Assembly (NCBI RefSeq): GCF_031085175.1
Contig: NZ_JAVHUY010000040.1
Location: forward strand, 33,751 to 97,750
DNA length: 64,000 nucleotides
DNA from: Phytohabitans maris
GTDB lineage: Bacteria; Actinomycetota; Actinomycetes; Mycobacteriales; Micromonosporaceae
Direction of reading: 5' to 3'
Position numbers and translations under genes: made by a program. The notes under the pieces were generated by a model that was not told the DNA's origin, made no database searches, and saw only the letters and a list, made by a program, of their open reading frames with translations. This document shows positions 59,036 to 64,000 of the stretch, piece by piece; position 1 is the first letter of the stretch, and every line of letters starts with the position of its first letter.

Positions 59036-59062
59036 CCCGGGTCCGCCCTCACCCCGCGCCGC

Positions 59063-59218
59063 TCAGCGACGCGGGGTCGGCGCTGCCGCCGGAGCCGGCG
59101 GCGGGCTCGCCACCGACGCGGACAGCGGGTACGCGGCGAGGACCCAGGTGACGGTCGCCGGGTCGGTGTCGAAGCCGGCTTGGATCCGCGCCGGGACGGG
59201 GACGGCCAGGGACCGCAC
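59063..59218 (-). pseudogene. Relic of a DHA2 MFS transporter behind the second CoA-transferase
   Basis: The minus strand from GTG 59218 to TGA 59063-59065 reads VPVPARIQAGFDTDPATVTW and then VLAAYPLSASVASP, aligning closely to residues around helices 1-2 of the intact permease at 26887 (MPVLAQIQHAYDTDQATVTW, VLTAYLLSASVATP). After SVASP it turns into Pro/Ala-rich sequence and stops. Only about 35 codons of homology remain of some 500. It lies directly downstream of the fused CoA-transferase copy 2, the same order as CoA-transferase copy 1 and its MFS gene. Confidence 0.85.
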
Positions 59219-59221
59219 GGG

Positions 59222-61687
59222 CTAGCTGAGGACGAAGCCGGTGTACCCGACCTCCTCGGCGACGCGGGCGGTGTCCTCTCCGGGCAGGGGCGCCGGTGCG
59301 GCCGGTGCGCTGCCGGCCGCGGAGAACTTGACGGGGAAGCCGGCGACCTCGACGCCGCCGGGCCGCCGCCCGTCGGGGATCGTGACCCGCATGCCGCGGG
59401 CCAGCACCTGCTCGTGGCTGAACGCGGAGCGGATGTCGACCACGACCGCGCCGGGCAGCTTGTACGCGAAGAACGTCTCGCGCCACTGCCCGGCCGTACG
59501 GGTCAGCATCCGCTGCTCCAGCAACGTGTTGAGCAGGTCCTCGTTCTCGCGGCGCAGCGGCTCGGTGGCGAACTTCGGGTCGTTCTCCCACTCCGGGGCG
59601 CCGACCACCTTGCAGAACGTCGGCCAGAACTGCGGCGTGATGCACATCGTGAACCACCGGTCGTCGGCGGTCTTGAAGACACCGAAGGGCAGCGACCCGC
59701 TCCCGCCGCGGCGCGGCTCGGGAAAGAACGGCCGGCCGAGCGTGACCGCCTGCGGTACGCGGTAGGAGAGCAGGGCGACCTGGGCGTCGAGCAGGCCGAT
59801 GTCGATCCGCTTGGCGACCTGGCTCCGTTCCCGGACGCGAAGGGCGGCGAGCACCCCCAGGGTCGCGAACAGCGCGCCGGTCAGGCCGCCGATCGGGTTG
59901 CCCCAGCGCACGGGCGTGTCCGGCCGGGTGTGGTCGACGGTGAGGCTCATCCCGCCGCCGAGGGCCTGGATGGCGTTGTCGAACGCGGGGAACTGGCTCC
60001 ACGGCCCGGTGTGCCCGAAACCCGTGATGGAGCAGGAGAGCACCCGCGGGTTGACCTCGTGCAGCGCCTCCATGTCGATGCCGAGGCGGCGCAGCACCCC
60101 GGGCCGGTAGTTGTCCAGCACGACGTCCGCGTGGCACACCATGGCGCGGAACAGCGCGAGGCCGTCCGGCGTCTTGAGGTCGGCGGTCACGCTCTCCTTG
60201 CCCCGGTTGAGGCCGAAGCGAAACGACGCCTCGCGCTCCGGGTTCGGGTACGGCTCGACCACCTGGCCGGCGGGCCGGTCGACCCGGATGACCCGGGCCC
60301 CGAGGTCGGCCAGGAGCTGGGCGGCGAAGCACTTGCTCGGTTCGTCGCCGTTGAGCTCGAGCACGACGGTGCCGTCCAGCGCGCGGCCGATCGACCCGCC
60401 ATGGCTGCCGGGAGCCGGCGGTTCCGTTCGCGGAAGCGGCGTGTACGGCGACGGGGCCAGCGCGCCGCCGGCCTCGCGGGGCGCGTAGACCACGCCGGCG
60501 TCGGCGAGCGCCACGATCTCGGCGGCGGTGAGCCCGAGCAGGGAGGAGAGTACGGCGGCCGTGTCGGCTCCGGTGCGGCTGGGGGCGCGCCAGGTGGTCG
60601 GGTCGCTGAACTTGAGCGGGTCGCCGGCGACGGTCGCGCTGCGGCCGGTGTCGTCGGAGACCTCGACCGCCATCCCCCGGGCCAGGACCTGCGGGTGGTC
60701 GAAGACCTCGCCGATGGTCAGCACCTTGCCGGCCACCACACCGGCGTTCATGAAGGCGGTCTGCAGCTCGTCGGCGCTGTGCCGGGCGAAGGCGCGCTGG
60801 AGGATCGCGATCAGCTCGTCGCGGTGGGCGTGGCGGGCGAGGTTGGTGTGGAACCGTTCGTCGGCGGCGAGCTCGGGAAGGCCGAGGATGTCGCAGGCCG
60901 CCTTCCAGGCGCGCTGGCTGATGCAGATGGCGAGCCACCCGTCGCGGCACTTGAAGTTGCCGAAGGGCACGGTGCCCTGCCCGCCCTCGAACGGCGAGCT
61001 GCGCGGCTCCTGGCCGAACGTGAGGGCCTGCGGGACCCGGTAGGTGTTCGTGGCCAGCATGACGTCGAGCATGGAGACGTCGACGTGCTGACCTTCGCCG
61101 GTGCGGTCGCGGTGCAGGACGGCGGCCATCGTGCCGATCCCGCAGAAGACGCCGGCGAACAGGTCGCCGATCGGGATCCCCCAGCGGACCGGCGCGCCGT
61201 CGTCGTCGAGCCGGGTGTAGTTCATGGCGCCGGACATCGCCTGCACGATCGGGTCGTACGCGGGCATCGTCGCCCACGGGCCGGACTGGCCGAACCCGGT
61301 GAGCGAGCAGGTGATGATCTGCGGGTTGTGCGCGACGAGCGAAGCGCGGTCCAGGCCGAGCCGGGCCATCACCCCGGGGCGGAAGTTGTCGAACACGACG
61401 TCCGCCACCGAGACCAGGCGCTGGAACAGCTCCCGGCCCTGGTCGCTCTTGAGGTCGATGCTCACCGAGTGCTTGTTGCGGCTCAACCCCCAGGAGAACG
61501 CCTCCTCCTCGCTCAGGGTCGTCGGGTCGATGTGCCGCGCGCCCTTCTCGGCCGGAATGGCCTGGACCCGGATCACCTCGGCCCCCAGGTCGGAGAGGAG
61601 CTGTGAGGCGAAGGGCCCGGAGACGACGCGGGACAGGTCCAGCACGCGCAGACCGGCCAGCGGAGCGGGAACGGAAGCATCATCCAT
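59222..61687 (-). CDS. Tandem-fused CaiB/BaiF class III CoA-transferase (copy 2)
   Basis: An 821-residue protein with two CaiB/BaiF domains, about 8-385 (LAGLRVLDLSRVVSGPFASQ) and 430-800 (ALDGTVVLELNGDEPSKCFA). Domain 1 has the catalytic Asp (IPIGDLFAGVF, Asp175). In domain 2 the aligned residue is Gly601 (NPIGGLTGALF), so its site looks dead, the reverse of copy 1. Both domains end with the family HPQVLARGM or HEQVLARGM motif. ATG 61687 is used. It is divergent from BVMO-2, and an MFS relic follows 4 bp after its stop. It probably activates a different acid intermediate. Confidence 0.9.
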   Translation of the reverse strand: MDDASVPAPLAGLRVLDLSRVVSGPFASQLLSDLGAEVIRVQAIPAEKGARHIDPTTLSEEEAFSWGLSRNKHSVSIDLKSDQGRELFQRLVSVADVVFDNFRPGVMARLGLDRASLVAHNPQIITCSLTGFGQSGPWATMPAYDPIVQAMSGAMNYTRLDDDGAPVRWGIPIGDLFAGVFCGIGTMAAVLHRDRTGEGQHVDVSMLDVMLATNTYRVPQALTFGQEPRSSPFEGGQGTVPFGNFKCRDGWLAICISQRAWKAACDILGLPELAADERFHTNLARHAHRDELIAILQRAFARHSADELQTAFMNAGVVAGKVLTIGEVFDHPQVLARGMAVEVSDDTGRSATVAGDPLKFSDPTTWRAPSRTGADTAAVLSSLLGLTAAEIVALADAGVVYAPREAGGALAPSPYTPLPRTEPPAPGSHGGSIGRALDGTVVLELNGDEPSKCFAAQLLADLGARVIRVDRPAGQVVEPYPNPEREASFRFGLNRGKESVTADLKTPDGLALFRAMVCHADVVLDNYRPGVLRRLGIDMEALHEVNPRVLSCSITGFGHTGPWSQFPAFDNAIQALGGGMSLTVDHTRPDTPVRWGNPIGGLTGALFATLGVLAALRVRERSQVAKRIDIGLLDAQVALLSYRVPQAVTLGRPFFPEPRRGGSGSLPFGVFKTADDRWFTMCITPQFWPTFCKVVGAPEWENDPKFATEPLRRENEDLLNTLLEQRMLTRTAGQWRETFFAYKLPGAVVVDIRSAFSHEQVLARGMRVTIPDGRRPGGVEVAGFPVKFSAAGSAPAAPAPLPGEDTARVAEEVGYTGFVLS

Positions 61688-61691
61688 AGTG

Positions 61692-61829
61692 GCAATGATG
61701 CTAGCTACTCCATGCTTGCGAACACAACTGTGACCATAATAAAAAGACGGGCCGTGCGGGGCGGCTGGCAGCGGGTACGGAGACGCAGAACACCATTGCC
61801 GGCGTTGTAGCACAACAAGATGGTGTTAG
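61692..61829. promoter_or_regulatory. Divergent control region of CoA-transferase 2 and BVMO-2 with several island sites
   Basis: Three copies of the island motif can be read: GCAATGATGCTAG at 61692-61704, CTTGTTGTGCTAC on the minus strand at 61807-61819 and AAGATGGTGTTAG at 61817-61829. The last includes TGTTAGTAT as an extended -10 for BVMO-2, whose RBS GGTGGAGG follows at 61853-61860. The 182-bp gap also contains AACACAACTGTG. Confidence 0.5.
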
Positions 61830-61869
61830 TATGTCGTGACCAACACAAGTTAGGTGGAGGCGGTAGCGG

Positions 61870-63336
61870 ATGAAGGTCGCCATCATCGGGGCCGGCATGT
61901 CGGGTCTCTTCCTCGGCTACCACCTCGATAGGGCGGGGATCGAGTACACGATCTACGAGAAGCGACCGGGCGCGGGCGGGACCTGGCACGACAACACGTA
62001 CCCCGGGCTGCACGTCGACGTCATCACGCGCAGCTACGAGTTCCCGTTCGCGCGCAAGACGTTCTGGTCACGCCGCTACGCCCCCGGCACCGAGGTCCGC
62101 CGCTACCTCGTCGACTTCGCCGACGAGGCGGGCATCACGCCCCGGATCCGGTTCGACACCGAGGTCACCTCCGCGAAGTACCGCGACGGGCGCTGGGACG
62201 TCACGGTCGCCGGCGGCGCCACCGAGACGTACGACGTGGTCGTGGCCGCCACCGGCTTCCTGCGCGTGCCGCGGCTGCCGCGGCTGCCCGGCATGGACGG
62301 CTTCGCCGGCGCGGCGTTCCACTCCTCCGCCTGGGACCACTCCGTCTCCCTCGAAGGCAAGCGGATCGGCGTGGTCGGCACCGGCTCCAGCGGCATCCAG
62401 ATCGTCAGCGAGATGGGCAACCGCGGCCACCAGGTGCGGCACTTCATCCGTACCCCGCAGTGGATCATCGTCAAGCCGAACCCCCGGATCTCGGTGGTCG
62501 AGCGGCTGCTGCTGCGCGTCCCGGCACTCGTCCGGTACTGGGACTGGCGGATGAGCCGGCTCCGGCTGAAGACCGACGGCACCGAGACCTGGCGGCTCGT
62601 GCCCGGCCCCGACCGCGAGCAGATGGCCGAACAGTTCTATCGCGTCCTGCGCGAGCAGATCCCCGACGAGGAGCTGCGCGCCAGGCTCACCCCCACCGAG
62701 CCGCCCGGCTGCAAGCGGATCCCCAAGTCGCCCGACTACTACCAGGTGGTCCAGCGGGACAACGTCGAGTGCGTCTTCGGCGGCATCCAGCGGGTCGAAC
62801 CGGATGGCATCGTCGACGAGTCCGGCACGCTGCACCCGCTCGACGTGATCGTCTACGCGACCGGCTTCGACACCCACGCGTACATGCGCCCGATGAACGT
62901 CATCGGTCCGGACGGTGTGACCGTCGACCAGCTCTGGAACGACGGCGTCTACTCCTACCGCGGCGTCGCCCTGCCGGGCATGCCGAACTTCTTCCTGCTC
63001 AACGGCCCGTTCGCCCCGGTCAACTCGGTCGCGATCCCGACCAGCCTGCGCGACGAGGTCGGCTACCTGATGAAGGTCTTCGAGGTCATCCGCACCACCG
63101 GGAAGGCCCTGGCACCGACCGAGCGCGCCACGAAGGAGTTCTGCGACCGGATCCGGGCGGCGCTGCCGGGCACCACCTACTCGCTGTGCGACAACTGGTA
63201 CACCGACCAGGCCGGCACGCCGATCATCTGGCCGTTCACCCGGCAGCAGCACGCCGACCAGTACGCCACGCTGGACGTCGCCGACTTCGACACCTACCCG
63301 GTCGCCGCGCCCGCCGCCGCCGGAGAGGCGCGATGA
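61870..63336 (+). CDS. Flavin-containing monooxygenase, Baeyer-Villiger type (BVMO-2)
   Basis: A 488-residue class B monooxygenase. FAD motif VAIIGAGMSGLFLGYHLD (3-20), GAGGTWHDNTYPGLHVD (34-50), the exact BVMO fingerprint FAGAAFHSSAWD (145-156), NADPH motif VVGTGSSG (168-175), and VIVYATGFDTHAY. It is shorter than BVMO-1, nearer to the FMO/4-hydroxyacetophenone type. ATG 61870 has GGTGGAGG upstream. Its stop overlaps the ATG of the amidohydrolase (ATGA). The pair suggests ester or lactone formation followed by further breakdown. Confidence 0.93.
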   Translation: MKVAIIGAGMSGLFLGYHLDRAGIEYTIYEKRPGAGGTWHDNTYPGLHVDVITRSYEFPFARKTFWSRRYAPGTEVRRYLVDFADEAGITPRIRFDTEVTSAKYRDGRWDVTVAGGATETYDVVVAATGFLRVPRLPRLPGMDGFAGAAFHSSAWDHSVSLEGKRIGVVGTGSSGIQIVSEMGNRGHQVRHFIRTPQWIIVKPNPRISVVERLLLRVPALVRYWDWRMSRLRLKTDGTETWRLVPGPDREQMAEQFYRVLREQIPDEELRARLTPTEPPGCKRIPKSPDYYQVVQRDNVECVFGGIQRVEPDGIVDESGTLHPLDVIVYATGFDTHAYMRPMNVIGPDGVTVDQLWNDGVYSYRGVALPGMPNFFLLNGPFAPVNSVAIPTSLRDEVGYLMKVFEVIRTTGKALAPTERATKEFCDRIRAALPGTTYSLCDNWYTDQAGTPIIWPFTRQQHADQYATLDVADFDTYPVAAPAAAGEAR

Positions 63337-64000
63337 CCACCGGGTACCGGATCACCGACGCGCAGGTCCACGTCTGGAAGGAGTCGACGCCCGAGCGCCC
63401 CTGGCCGCCGGCGGAGATCCCACCCCAGCGGGTACCACCGCTCGGCGTACCGGAGCTGACCGAGCGGATGGCCCAGGCCGGCGTCCACCGCTGCCTGCTC
63501 GTGCCCCCGACCTGGGAGGGCTCGCGCAACGACTACGTGCTGGCGGCGGCGGCCGCGGCGCCGGACCGGTTCGGCGCGCTGTGCCGGGTCGCTGCCCACG
63601 ACCCGGCCGACGTCGAACGGCTGGCCGGCTGGCGGCAGCGCACCGGCATGCTCGGCGTCCGGCTGTCGGTCAACCGCGGCGACACCCGCCAGCAGCTCGA
63701 CCGGGCGCTCGCGTCCGGCTTCTTCGCCACGATGGAACGGTACGGGGTGCCGCTGAGCCTCTACGCCCCGCGGCTGCACACCGAGATCCGCGACCTCGCC
63801 GAGTCCTTCCCGGCGCTGCGGATCACGGTGGACCACCTCGCGGTCGATAGCGACGAGGTGCCGCTGCGCACCGCGGTCGAGCCGCTGCTGCCGCTGGCCA
63901 AGCTCCCCAACGTCGCGGTCAAGGCGTCGGCCCTGCCCTGCTTCGTGCGCGAGCCGTACCCCTTCCCCTCCATCACCGACACCGTGTACGCCCTCGTGGA
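63333..64000 (+). CDS. Amidohydrolase family protein, partial (runs off the window)
   Basis: The frame opens at ATG 63333 (ATGA overlap with BVMO-2) and is still open at the last base, showing 222 residues. YRITDAQVHVWKE is the amidohydrolase_2 metal-binding start in a DxQxHxW form, GVHRCLLVPPTWEGSRNDYV, FGALCRVAAHDPADVERLAG and GMLGVRLSVNRG follow as in TIM-barrel hydrolases of that group, and ITVDHLAVDSDE carries a further metal-ligand His; NVAVKASALPCF is the next strand. Relatives hydrolyse lactones or decarboxylate ring-cleavage acids. The C-terminal catalytic Asp lies beyond the window. Confidence 0.87.
   Translation, partial: MTTGYRITDAQVHVWKESTPERPWPPAEIPPQRVPPLGVPELTERMAQAGVHRCLLVPPTWEGSRNDYVLAAAAAAPDRFGALCRVAAHDPADVERLAGWRQRTGMLGVRLSVNRGDTRQQLDRALASGFFATMERYGVPLSLYAPRLHTEIRDLAESFPALRITVDHLAVDSDEVPLRTAVEPLLPLAKLPNVAVKASALPCFVREPYPFPSITDTVYALV

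Overview
The window is high-GC DNA (about 70% by eye) with GTG starts as common as ATG, leaderless-looking starts, a Spo0M homologue, tandem 3Fe-4S ferredoxin/P450 pairs and an FprB-type reductase. This points to a filamentous actinomycete, most likely of the Micromonosporaceae. No rRNA, tRNA, CRISPR array, transposase or integrase was seen.

Left part (1-21.7 kb) is a mosaic of single genes and small operons: an NDH-2-like flavoprotein, a Zn alcohol dehydrogenase carrying a 34-codon in-frame insertion, a universal stress protein, a solute-binding-like membrane protein, a GlxA/AraC regulator divergent from an MFS permease, PadR plus a Tat-exported sulfite-oxidase-type protein, a second MFS permease, an Asp-box (BNR) secreted protein, a redoxin, a LuxR-type response regulator without its kinase, a SUKH-like protein, a voltage-gated channel with an odd filter, BI-1/Spo0M, and small regulators. 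The spaces between genes here hold decayed genes (MFS, MmpL C-terminus) and much low-complexity repeat DNA, including a 9-copy 15-bp minisatellite.

Right part (21.7-64 kb, continuing past the end) is one large catabolic island. It has four cytochromes P450, two 3Fe-4S ferredoxins and an FprB-type ferredoxin reductase; two GMC alcohol oxidoreductases and two aldehyde dehydrogenases; two tandem-fused CaiB/BaiF CoA-transferases; a crotonase, two adjacent acyl-CoA dehydrogenases and two adjacent MaoC-type hydratases; two Baeyer-Villiger-type monooxygenases, a cyclase-family hydrolase, SDRs, an epimerase-like reductase and an amidohydrolase; and uptake by an ABC transporter of the branched-chain amino acid class whose LivH, LivM and LivG parts are fused in one polypeptide, with LivF and a lipoprotein receptor. 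A reasonable reading is import, hydroxylation, oxidation to alcohol, aldehyde and acid, CoA activation by transferase instead of ligase, beta-oxidation of a branched or cyclic side chain, then ring opening by Baeyer-Villiger insertion and hydrolysis. The substrate is not known from sequence; a terpenoid or steroid-like compound fits best.

The strongest unlabelled signal is a recurring site close to TTCTAATnRTGYTAG at the promoters of the island (30552, 38648, 48827 reverse; weaker copies near 23078, 43440, 61692, 61807, 61817 and others), which would tie most of these operons into one regulon. No obvious cognate TetR/GntR regulator lies in the window. The two fused CoA-transferases each keep the catalytic Asp in only one half, and in opposite halves. 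An unlabelled MFS relic behind the second CoA-transferase shows that a CoA-transferase/MFS module was once duplicated here.
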